From Mayamaea pseudoterrestris (taxonomy: Eukaryota; Bacillariophyta; Bacillariophyceae; Sellaphorales; Sellaphoraceae): 64,000 bases of DNA. The notes under the pieces were generated by a model. It was given only the letters and a program-made list of their open reading frames with translations. It searched no databases and was not told the DNA's origin. The position numbers were made by a program, and so were the translations under genes. The stretch covers positions 1,116,001 through 1,180,000 of the forward strand of contig BROI01000004.1 in NCBI GenBank assembly GCA_027923505.1, given 5' to 3'. Positions 1 to 8,927 of the stretch are shown piece by piece. Each line of letters begins with the position of its first letter. Positions within the stretch are counted from its first letter, which is position 1.

Positions 1-2
1 GT

Positions 3-1705
3 CGACTCGGTAGCGCCTGCTGCTGGATACAAGATCCAGTGACTTTTGTGAAAGCAGTTGTTGTGTCGTCGGCCTCGACGGGCGACATTTTCGTTTGCGA
101 CGCGCACCAGTTGCTGCAAACATTGACGCTGCATGGCACAAACCCAGTGACAACGCTTGTCAATGTTCCGGGACGTGACTGCGTTGTGTCAACCGATAGC
201 AAGGGCATTATTGAAGTATGGTCGACGGCGAGTGTTGCAGCATCATCATCATTGTCGAGTAGTAGTGCCATGGCAAGGGACGAAGGTAGTGGAGGCGAAA
301 ACGACGACGACGACGACAACGACACGGATCATGGCGCCACTGTACTTTCCATTGGTGGACCATGCACAGCAAGTCGCAATGGAGTTAGTTACACTTCCAA
401 AATGGACACTGACTTGTACGAATTGGTGCGAAAAAAGACGTACTGCATTGCTTCGGCGGCGACTCGCACCCACGTGGCCTTGCTGTGCGCGGATTTGAAG
501 ATTCGTTTGTTGGAACATTCGTCTGGCAAGTTGATTGTAACGTTTGATGAACGACCCAAAGTCTACGACCAATCGTATGCGCTGCATGGAATTGATGCCA
601 TGGAGTATGGACGTCGTGCTGCTCTGGATCGAGAAATGATGGCAAGCATGCTGGAACAATCCAATACACCATTGTCAACATCGGCGCCGCCGTCGTCGTT
701 TCAGCAAGTGACAATTCAGTTTGACCCCTCCGGCAAGCACTTGCTGATTCCAACAGTCATGGGAATCAAAGTGCTGGACTGGGTTCGTCGCAAGCTTGTG
801 GGTTGGATTGGACGAGCCGATGCGAGCCAGTGTCGGTTCATTGCAATTTGTCTGGCTCCAGGCGATGCCAAGATGAATCAACAAATACTACTCGCCCGCA
901 AGGCATCCACCAAGACGAGTGCCGGTATGGAAGCTGATGCAGCTGCGAATGAAGATCAGCACGTAAAATCGGATGCTCTAGTCGTTGCCTTGGCGCATGA
1001 CAAGCGTCGCTTCTATGTGTTTAGCCACGTCGATCCAGTGCTTGATCCAGACGCACCCGAAGATGTTTTGACGCGACGAGATATTTGGAACGAGGCGCCT
1101 ACGGTGGATGACCGGCGATATCACAGCGACGTCCACGCATCGGCGGACAATTCCAAGACGGCGACGAAAGCTATTCTGCGGACGACAATGGGGGATATTC
1201 ACATTCAGCTCTTTGCGCAGCAAGTTCCAAAGACTATTGAAAATTTTGTTGGGCACTCACGGTCTGGTTACTACGATGGTGTAATCTTTCATCGAGTCAT
1301 TAAAGGTTTTATGCTTCAGGTGAGTACTTGCTACATGCAGGCGACCGTCTGTGTGTCATATCAAATGTACTTCTCACCGTTACTTTGCATTACTAGACGG
1401 GCGATCCGCTTGGTGATGGTACTGGCGGCGAAAGCATCTGGGGTGGCGACTTTGAAGACGAGTTCGTTCCAGGTTTACGACATGATCGTCCATTCACCGT
1501 CTCCATGGCTAACTCTGGACCAAACACGAATGGTTCCCAATTTTTCATCACGACGACACCGACTCCATGGCTGGATAACAAGCATACTGTATTTGGGCGC
1601 GTGGTACAAGGAATGGATATTTGCATGCAGATTGAGAATATGAAGACGGACGATCTTGACAAGCCTTTAGACGAGATTCGAATACAGAACGTTGATCTAG
1701 TATAG
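3..1705 (+). CDS. PPWD1: WD40-cyclophilin peptidyl-prolyl isomerase (PPWD1-like), 5' end outside the window
   Basis: The reading frame is already open at base 3, so the gene begins before the window. Exon A runs 3-1319, a 77-bp intron lies at 1320-1396 (GTGAGT donor, ACTAG acceptor, phase 0), and exon B runs 1397-1705. The visible N-terminal part fits the WD40 propeller of PPWD1: it opens with SACCW, and later holds the [12 protein letters not shown] strand and a proline-acidic linker. The C-terminal 170 or so residues are a cyclophilin domain ([14 protein letters not shown]). Catalytic-pocket residues are visible as [20 protein letters not shown] and the [10 protein letters not shown] segment. 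In the family, this protein isomerises prolines in spliceosomal partners in the nucleus. An acidic run of D residues near 300-330 is probably a disordered loop. Identification is firm; the intron is well supported because it restores [13 protein letters not shown] across the splice. Confidence 0.93.
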
Positions 1706-1930
1706 AACTTTTCTAGAAAAATCTGTTAAATGACACATCCTTCGTTTACGAGAAGGATTGTAAAGCACTTACAAAATTGATGTGGTGTGGGCTTTCCTGA
1801 GAACAGTACTCTCGCCCGACACTTTAGGATGCATTAAGTCTCGCTCTTTGCATTAGCCACCAACGTCATGATGTGCGCTCCGTCCACGCAGATGTTTTAA
1901 AAAAAGCATGCCAGCAAACTAATGCAACCA

Positions 1931-3583
1931 TCATATTGGCACGTTGCAAGTGCAGTTGCAATCGCATTGGACGTTGCTGCATTCAATGACAATATTGTTA
2001 GTCGCATCAAGCTGAGCAAAATGCTTGCAAACACTCTCTGGAATGCTGCCGGACATTCTCGTATCAAAAATGCGCAAGTCTGACAGTTGCGACAAGTTAC
2101 CGAACTCAAAAGGCAGTGAGCCGCTGATCCGATTGTCAGATACATCCAAGGCTCGTAGACCCGCCATTTTGCTCAGCTGTCTAGGGAGAGAACCCGATAA
2201 GCGATTGTTATTCAGAGAAATGGTCATTAAATCCGTCAGTTGACTCAGTTGGATTGGAATCGTGCCATTTAGAAGGTTATGTGAAGCACGAAAGTACGAA
2301 AGGTGATCTGACGATGCTATTTCCGAGGACAACGTTCCCGTCAATCGATTCATTCCAACATCGAGCTGGCGCGTACTCTGCATCCCAAGAATTTGTGGCG
2401 GTATTGTTCCAGTCAAAGTGTTGTTCGATAAAACTAAATGTTCGAGTCTCTTCAGACCGCCCAAAGCGGACGGTATCGTGCCAGAAAAGAGATTGTCGTT
2501 GGCGTTGAAGATCTTTAGCGCCGACATGCGACCGAGTTCGGAAATCAGGCTGCCGGAGAAGCGGTTGTCATTGATACGCATGTACATGGTGTCCGTCATC
2601 AATCCGAGTTCACTAGGCAAGCTTCCAGTCAAGTTGTTGCTAAACAGCTCCAACGTCACAACCTTTTGCCAGCTTTCCCATACTTTTGCAGAGACTTGGC
2701 CATTCAGCGAGTTTGCGCCAAGTTTGACGCGCGTCAATGTTGTCACAAGGGCAAGCTCCTGCGGAATCTCGCCAACTAGTCCATTGCTAGACAAATCCAA
2801 ATGACGAAAGCCCTCCTCGTTGCATGAACTTGTATGTGTGCTATAGGATACAGGAGCAGATATACTTCGTGACCACCACTCGCATACAGGCGCTTCAGTG
2901 AGCCAGTTGGTATTATTCTTCCAGTTTGATCCATTCGTCGAGTAAAACAGAGTCGCCAGCGCAAATAAAAGCGTTGCATCCGTCACTGATTGCGACTCGA
3001 GCGTGGGTTGTGACAAGAGCCACTTCCATGCCTTGCCTTGCGGCGACTGAGGTTGAAGCACTTCAGAGTGGTTCCAGCATTCATCCAGATACCAATTCGC
3101 AACATCTTCTCCATCATGCGGTAATTCGTCTTGTAGAATCTGTTGAGTAACGTTTGACAAGCTCATGGCAAGTTTTTCAATCAAGCTTGGCATTGTAAAG
3201 GTTGTTGACAACAAAGGCTCCGTTGTTGATCCAGTCGACTGCTGATTCGAAAACCCGAGCACAATACCCACGACACTGGCCGTGAGCAAAAACGTTCCAA
3301 GCGTAAAGCACCATATGACATGTCTCCGTTTCACGTAGTATCCTTCCACGGCAATGGCAGGCACAAACTCCACAATCACTGACCCAGTGTTGGATTCCGT
3401 CATGATGGAGGCAACGTCGTCGGCATGCTCCACGTCTCCTATCAGTGCAGGATAACTTTGGCATGCTACTTCAGTGCCTTCCATGTTGTTTTGATCAGTC
3501 TTGCGATTACAAGTAGTAGATGAAGACTTGTCAACGACGTGCCAATGTTGATCATGGAGGAAATTGACAAGAGCTTTTCGCAT
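1931..3583 (-). CDS. Single-pass membrane leucine-rich-repeat protein
   Basis: From the first in-frame ATG (3583) this is about 550 aa. A basic stop-transfer YYVKRRH is followed by one hydrophobic helix (FTLGTFLLTASVVGIVLGF). After it come about ten plant-type LRRs with the xLxLSxNxLxGxIPxxL pattern (LDLSSNGLVGEIPQEL, LELFSNNLTGSLPSEL, LDVSDNRISGSLP). The end is Cys-rich (CSNVQCDCNCTCNVPI). The predicted topology is cytosolic N-terminus and extracellular LRRs. The frame is open without an ATG up to 3700, where the sequence reads TGTGCAG/G, a good splice acceptor. An upstream exon in the short gap before 3855 is possible but none was found. A paralogue lies at 39069-41147. Such LRR-TM proteins are common in diatoms; the ligand is unknown. 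Confidence 0.85.
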   Translation of the reverse strand: MRKALVNFLHDQHWHVVDKSSSTTCNRKTDQNNMEGTEVACQSYPALIGDVEHADDVASIMTESNTGSVIVEFVPAIAVEGYYVKRRHVIWCFTLGTFLLTASVVGIVLGFSNQQSTGSTTEPLLSTTFTMPSLIEKLAMSLSNVTQQILQDELPHDGEDVANWYLDECWNHSEVLQPQSPQGKAWKWLLSQPTLESQSVTDATLLFALATLFYSTNGSNWKNNTNWLTEAPVCEWWSRSISAPVSYSTHTSSCNEEGFRHLDLSSNGLVGEIPQELALVTTLTRVKLGANSLNGQVSAKVWESWQKVVTLELFSNNLTGSLPSELGLMTDTMYMRINDNRFSGSLISELGRMSALKIFNANDNLFSGTIPSALGGLKRLEHLVLSNNTLTGTIPPQILGMQSTRQLDVGMNRLTGTLSSEIASSDHLSYFRASHNLLNGTIPIQLSQLTDLMTISLNNNRLSGSLPRQLSKMAGLRALDVSDNRISGSLPFEFGNLSQLSDLRIFDTRMSGSIPESVCKHFAQLDATNNIVIECSNVQCDCNCTCNVPI

Positions 3584-3854
3584 GTGGCCGCGCAAGAAAA
3601 CGGAAGCCTTGTGATTCCCGACTGGAATGGGGCAATATTGGAGCGATCCTGAATGCACGCGTCCATACGCCACTGACACATCATCAGCTGTTTCCTGCAC
3701 ACCCCAACATTATTCCAGTGCTGCTGCGACTTGCTTCAGCTTCCCTCGACTCGAGCCATCATCATGACGAACGGCAGCGCAGGTGCAAATTGATGCCTCA
3801 ATCCCTATATTTACAGTGCAATATTACCATACTTAACCTTGATACACAGCAACC
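3584..3854. promoter_or_regulatory. Shared divergent promoter region
   Basis: The LRR gene runs left and the 892-aa gene runs right from this stretch. The non-coding core is only about 150 bp (3701-3854), so the two genes probably share a promoter. Bases 3584-3700 may be coding if the LRR gene has an upstream exon. No specific factor site was recognised. Confidence 0.4.
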
Positions 3855-6533
3855 ATGACTGATACTGCCATAGAGAGTTTCCCATCATCTGACTCTGAGC
3901 CGCAGCTCCAACAGAATTCTCCGAGTCGCACCAGCAGCATGCAAAGCTTTGCGGCCGACGATGACAACGCCGCAGTCATGGCGCTGGCGTCCAAGCTCGC
4001 TCCCGTCCTGCAGCAAGCCGACGAACTGTTTCACGTTCCGGCCGAATTTTACAGAGCCGATAATGATGTCGACTACGATGACGATTTAGGTGAGGAGGTG
4101 CAAGCCTTGCATATCTCCGAGCAGCTTTTGAGGGAAGAGATGGAATTGGCAAGTGACTTTAGCAATCTATTTTCGTCGCCTCGATTCTCCTTTGAGCGCG
4201 ACGACGAGGACGAGGACAATCTACTAGTCACTCCGACGGCGGAAGGCGCCAATTCAGTGGTTCGCCGTCGGTTCTCGTGGAACAACGACAATATTCCATC
4301 CGTGCTGGATGCAGCAACTAATACCATGGAGGCAGACTTTGATGACTCGGAGCAGCAGCAAGTGCCAGAGCAAGAGCTGCTTGATAGTAATAATAATACT
4401 AATCGAACGAAGAAGTCGAGTCTTCAAGTTCAAACAAGCCTCATGACTCCGCCCCGAAATCCAAATTCGTCGGTTCATTCCGTGCTTTCGCCAATTCCCA
4501 TTGTCTCGGCATCGGGAGCGCATTCCGTCGCCAATCCACCCGCTTCTTCGAGTGGTGTCATTGTGGCGACTCCGGAAAGCTCCTCCAAGGCGTACTACAC
4601 CAACTGGGATCATTTGAAAACATTGGCAGTGGATGCCGAAAGCAAGGGGTGGTACTCTGTCGATTTGACGCCAGTTATAGTTGCTTCCATAGAATCTTTT
4701 GCGTCGCCACCGCCGCCAAGTACACTGAAAGAGTTTTGCTTGTCCATTCCCGAAGCAAGGTTCAAACACTTGTTTGTGGGATTACCGGAGAATGGCGCGC
4801 ATTTGAGCGGCGGCACGCCTAGTGCGGCAACGTTAGCCACTCCGGTACTTCCGGTCCGCACCTTGACGATAAGGATTCGACCCGATGTACTCTGCGGAGC
4901 CGTCATGGATAGTGTTCATCAAACACTGCAAAACTTGTCGGCGACAATAATCAAGCGACAGGGTGGGCATTTGAAGGCAAGCATTCCATCTGCAACGTAT
5001 GTACCATTGACGAAGGAGAATGATAACAATCATGCCGGCGAAATAATAGAAGCAAACACAAATACCAGGTCATATCCAGGCTTTTTCGCCGACATTCAAC
5101 TTTGCACGAGCAAGTCGGATCATTGTGCCCGCACGTTGCTCATGCGCATTTATCACGATACGCATCAGTTTGATTTACACTCACAGCGGCGACTTGACGA
5201 TAATGAAACGCTCGACGATTTGCTGGCAACAACGCCAGTTCAAAACCAACTACTGTTGGAGGAACTAGTGGACGAGACGGCGTCCATTCGATTGCGAGAA
5301 GCGTGCGCACTGATTCAGCGCATTGAATCGCCAAGGAAGCGACCGAAACGAATCGATGCGACGCCGAGAAGCGTGCAGGACATGAAGCAGCTTGTTTCGG
5401 ATCACTTGTTGTCCAACTACAATGCATGCCCTTCGGCCGAGGATGGGTCCGTGACAATGCCTGGTCTAAATTCGTACGATTGGGCAGTGATTGTTTCCTC
5501 GTGGCGATTGATTCGGCTCGTCTGGGATGAATTACAAGATCGAGACTTGACGTTTCTGAGCCTCTGCAACAATTGGTTCGGCGCCTTTCCGGCATTGCCC
5601 ACGTTGGATGTCCATTACTGCTCGCAAATTCGCCGCTTGTCGCGAGAGGGAATGATTGTTGAATTGCTCAAGAGTGCATCTGAGCTTGAAGATTACGCTC
5701 GAGAAGCTGAGTATTCTTGCGCCAATTTGATATCCTTACTCCAACCAACATTTGAAACGTATGGAATTGTGGCCCCGTCGCTGCCAAAAGCGACGCCGTT
5801 AACGGCCTATCCTTTGGAGTTTACGGCTCCGCAGCAAGCTTGTCCGCCCTGGGGACAAAAGGTACTATCGGCGCTCAACGAAATTCAGTCATGGACAAGC
5901 GAAGTCAATACACAAATGGACCATCTGGGTGAGCCGAACCATTTGGATGCCGAGTCATGTAAGAGTTCGCTGGATATGGCGGAGAAGGCGGTGTACTCGG
6001 TGCTGCGAGCCTTCCAGATGCAGGACGACGAGGAAAAGAGCGCCCGGCTCGGTCGAAAGAATGTCCAAGTCATTGATCGATTGGCAAAAATGGAGGAGCA
6101 TCAACTCGTTTCGATACGTACACTTGACGAGGCGCATTTGCAGTCAGACAAGGCGGCACTGGCTGCCAAGGACTTTGAAAGCAAGTCGGGAGTCATGGAA
6201 GTACCTCTTATCAAATGGAGCATTGTTGTAGGAGGATCGACTGGCACTTGCTTTGTCACAGCCAGACGCATCTTGTTCATCACGCAACTAATTCCTGTCA
6301 TTGGTGGAAGCAAGATATCCGTGTGGGATTTGCAAGAAGTTGATTTTACCGTCCAAGAAAGTGCTGCATCTATGCTGAATCCACTACCAACGATCATTAG
6401 TGTGATAAAGGATGGACGTGAAGTGTATAGCTTCCGGCCATCCATGGGAGGATCGAGGCTGAAATCATTCCTTGACATTGTCAAGGCTACGTCAAAGAGT
6501 CTTCCGCCAAGAGCAATGAATGGTGAAGTATAA
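3855..6533 (+). CDS. Unknown 892-aa protein with C-terminal GRAM/PH-like domain
   Basis: Single-exon gene starting at ATG in the context CAACCATGAC. The N-terminal 260 residues are acidic, Ser/Gln/Asn-rich and probably disordered. A middle region (about 335-720) is folded-looking, with LTIRIRPDVLCGAVMDSVHQ and a helical stretch (ELLKSASELEDYAREAEYSC). The last 110 residues resemble a GRAM/PH-type beta fold: WSIVVGGSTGTCFVTARRIL, then FITQLIPVIGGSKISVW, then DGREVYSFRPS and a closing helix SRLKSFLDIVKA. GRAM domains bind membranes or lipids in other proteins, so a membrane-trafficking role is possible but only an inference. I recognise no catalytic motif. It ends 60 bp from the convergent phytochelatin synthase gene. 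Confidence 0.8.
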   Translation: MTDTAIESFPSSDSEPQLQQNSPSRTSSMQSFAADDDNAAVMALASKLAPVLQQADELFHVPAEFYRADNDVDYDDDLGEEVQALHISEQLLREEMELASDFSNLFSSPRFSFERDDEDEDNLLVTPTAEGANSVVRRRFSWNNDNIPSVLDAATNTMEADFDDSEQQQVPEQELLDSNNNTNRTKKSSLQVQTSLMTPPRNPNSSVHSVLSPIPIVSASGAHSVANPPASSSGVIVATPESSSKAYYTNWDHLKTLAVDAESKGWYSVDLTPVIVASIESFASPPPPSTLKEFCLSIPEARFKHLFVGLPENGAHLSGGTPSAATLATPVLPVRTLTIRIRPDVLCGAVMDSVHQTLQNLSATIIKRQGGHLKASIPSATYVPLTKENDNNHAGEIIEANTNTRSYPGFFADIQLCTSKSDHCARTLLMRIYHDTHQFDLHSQRRLDDNETLDDLLATTPVQNQLLLEELVDETASIRLREACALIQRIESPRKRPKRIDATPRSVQDMKQLVSDHLLSNYNACPSAEDGSVTMPGLNSYDWAVIVSSWRLIRLVWDELQDRDLTFLSLCNNWFGAFPALPTLDVHYCSQIRRLSREGMIVELLKSASELEDYAREAEYSCANLISLLQPTFETYGIVAPSLPKATPLTAYPLEFTAPQQACPPWGQKVLSALNEIQSWTSEVNTQMDHLGEPNHLDAESCKSSLDMAEKAVYSVLRAFQMQDDEEKSARLGRKNVQVIDRLAKMEEHQLVSIRTLDEAHLQSDKAALAAKDFESKSGVMEVPLIKWSIVVGGSTGTCFVTARRILFITQLIPVIGGSKISVWDLQEVDFTVQESAASMLNPLPTIISVIKDGREVYSFRPSMGGSRLKSFLDIVKATSKSLPPRAMNGEV

Positions 6534-6593
6534 ATTATGTTTATGTCTCATTAAATATTCTGTGTTACTGTTAATACCAACTTTGTATCAGCG

Positions 6594-7968
6594 TTAATCG
6601 ACTTCATCACTCGTTTCAATAGCAATTTGTAGTAGCTTTGCTTCCGCCATGAGCTGTTCCCTCGCGGCGCCGCTCGCCTCGACACTGTTTGACGCGACAA
6701 TCTCACGTCGCTCATGTTCCGGCAAGCTAGCTAAATATACAATGAACAAGACTTCTTTTGCTCGCAGATCCAGCGTTCGCAAATCGTGTGGTCCGCAGCT
6801 GCAGCATTGCTGCGACTCGAAACGTGGCGTTGCAGCCGGAAGCAACTTGGCGATCAGTGCTCGAACGCTGTTTATTAAATCTATCAGTTCCCCTTCATCC
6901 GGCGTTGGTTTTGAACGTAGCTTGATGAGCGTCCATACTCGACTAGCATCGATTCCGTCCGTCCAGTACTGCAACACATCTTCCCAGGTTATACGAGAGT
7001 GCTCATCGATTGCTTTCTTTTCCAAAAGGTACTTCTTGTAGTGTCGTCTGATAGAAGCTTGCTCCATGGTTGATCGCAGCAAGACGGACACCGGCAAGCT
7101 CTCCAAACTACCGGTACTAGTCGCGTCATGGTCATCACATTCTCTCTGGTGACTGAGCATGACAAAGCCTCTCGATTTGCCAGTGTCATGGTCCACTGAT
7201 TGCATGGCCTCATACAGCAGCGGCACGCGCACCCAGTGCACGCCATACTTGAAGCGGGCCGTGTCCAGTATCAATACGGCATCGGATGCAACGTCGTAGG
7301 CGCCAATGGGCGAAAAGTGGCCTTCCCCCGTCTGCTGGAGCGTGCGGCGGTCGTATGAGACGACGAGAACGTGCTGCAAATGGTTATTGCAGTTTTCGTC
7401 ACTGTCGTCGTCTTGAGCGTCATGTTCGTCGTCCACGCATGCCATTTTGACTGCTTCTCGAAAGGTTTCCAAGGACGCATCTTGCGCGTAATGCACTTTG
7501 ACCTTTACACCTTGACATTTTGCGAGACAGGCAAAGGTTGGAAGCGTAATGCCCGTGTGACGAACGGTTTCCAGCGGCACGCAGCAATTGAGCAGCGACT
7601 CGTCGTACCACCGCCAGGAGGTATTTTTCGTTTGTCGTGGATCCAACAAAAAGGCGTTGAGCGCCATGGTCAATGTGCTAATGCCGCAGTAAGCGGGTTC
7701 CGCTTGCGTGACGTGCTGCTGGATCAAGTGGTAAAAGGACTTGAGGCCGCCGTGGTGCAAGGCGGAGGCAAACAAGTCGCGTCCTTTTGGACTTGTCAAT
7801 TGTCAAGGCAATGCAAGAGTCTGGAAGCGGGCGTTGGTAAAAGGTCTTCTTGTTGATGATTTTGGTAGTTGTGCTCATGCTGCTACTCATGCTGAAGGAT
7901 CTTACACAAATGAAGCGATATGAAAGTAGTAGCATGAGATTCCAGCAGAGGATGAAGGGGTTCGTCAT
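6594..7968 (-). CDS. PCS: Phytochelatin synthase, reading frame broken near the N-terminus
   Basis: Phytochelatin synthase is a papain-like gamma-glutamylcysteine dipeptidyl transpeptidase that makes metal-chelating peptides from glutathione. The catalytic triad is complete: Cys in EPAYCGISTL, His in GEGHFSPIGAY and Asp in LILDTARFKYG, at about residues 38, 161 and 179 of the main frame, matching C56/H162/D180 of the plant enzyme. The ATG at 7968 begins a leader with a hydrophobic stretch (FILCWNLMLLLSYRFICV) and then the conserved YQRPLPDSCIALT. At that point the frame shifts, and the rest (SPKGRDLFASALHHG and on) lies in another frame. The cause is a 7-bp tandem duplication at 7793-7806; one copy fewer would keep the frame. 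The main frame alone has no ATG before its first conserved residues. Either this allele is inactive, or the duplication is a sequencing or assembly error. The C-terminal half carries an acidic insert and a CCSCG motif. Confidence 0.9.
7793..7806. repeat. 7-bp tandem duplication TTGTCAA x2 inside PCS
   Basis: Plus-strand TTGTCAATTGTCAA. It lies exactly where the phytochelatin synthase frame changes and accounts for the shift, since 7 is not a multiple of 3. Confidence 0.95.
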
Positions 7969-8161
7969 GGTTCATGATGATGGATGGAACGGCGAACAAT
8001 GAAGAATGTCGGTGCTCGTACCGGTACTCGTAAGCTTTCTAGAGAACCGCTACGACATTGTGATGGCGGACCACTCGTCGTCGCTCTCGTCGTCACCATG
8101 ACAAACATCTAGTCGACGCGTTGTTTTTCGTCTCGCTGCTATACTTGTACACAGTTCAAGC
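7969..8161. promoter_or_regulatory. Divergent promoter between PCS and SmG
   Basis: The 193-bp gap between the start codons of two divergent genes must hold both promoters unless they overlap transcripts. A direct repeat-like GGTGCTCGTACCGGTACTCG lies at about 8011-8030. No core element was recognised with confidence. Confidence 0.35.
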
Positions 8162-8564
8162 ATGGCTCCAAAGTTCCAAAAAGGACCAGATCTCAAGCGA
8201 TTCATGGTATGTCTGAATATATGTAAATATGGCTTGACGTTGCATCAAGCAGTGGAATGATGAGGCATTTGCGAAGGCATAGTATGTTTCATTTTGCAAC
8301 TGCTGCTGCAGAGAGATTCATAAATCAATGACTTTCTTCATTCTGACACGCCTCTTATAAATATTTCTCTTTCTCTATCAGGATAAGCGTCTCAAGGTGA
8401 CGCTCAATGGGAATCGAACCGTCCTTGGAACACTGCGAGGGTTTGACGCCTTTCTCAACGTGGTACTGGAGGAGGTGGAGTCGGAGCAGGGTCAATATTT
8501 AGGGCAGACTGTCATTCGAGGAAGCAGTATTGTGCAGTTTGAAGGATTGGAACGAACAAGATGA
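8162..8564 (+). CDS. SNRPG: Small nuclear ribonucleoprotein G (SmG), two exons
   Basis: Exon 1 (8162-8206) encodes 15 residues (MAPKFQKGPDLKRFM). A 175-bp intron (8207-8381, GTATGT donor, pyrimidine-rich TTTCTCTATCAG acceptor) follows, and exon 2 (8382-8564) encodes DKRLKVTLNGNRTVLGTLRG and the rest, ending FEGLERTR. The spliced product is 75 aa, the usual SmG length. The Sm1 motif (VTLNGNRTVLGTLRGFDAFLNVVL) and Sm2 motif (IRGSSIVQFEGLE) are both clear. SmG is one of seven Sm proteins forming the ring around spliceosomal snRNAs in the nucleus. The gene is easy to miss because its first exon is very short. Confidence 0.95.
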
Positions 8565-8927
8565 ATATGCGTGCATTGTGCATGCATGAATGCATTGGGT
8601 TCTTTCGATAAAATATACATGTTAAATGTTAAGCGATCAATTATGTGAAGACGAAACAATTTAAGACTTGGCGATTTAATATATTGTGAATGTGAAATGT
8701 AAACATGTAGTAACGATCAATGGTACTATAATCAGTACCTTGAATGCTACGTTCGATTGATAGGAGTGTGCCTGTCGTCGACGTGTCATACACTGTGCTT
8801 CTTGCTGTCCAGCTTCCCCTACGATTATTGTGTTACACATTAAAGAGAGTAACAATGCCCACACAAATACAATCTTTTATAAAGGTATTTCATCATCTAC
8901 ACTTTACAGGAGTCACTGGTCTCGTTA
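8565..8927. other. Intergenic, convergent 3' flanks
   Basis: AT-rich stretch between the 3' ends of SmG and the 1012-aa gene. It presumably holds both 3' UTRs. I see no gene, tRNA or repeat in it. Confidence 0.5.
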
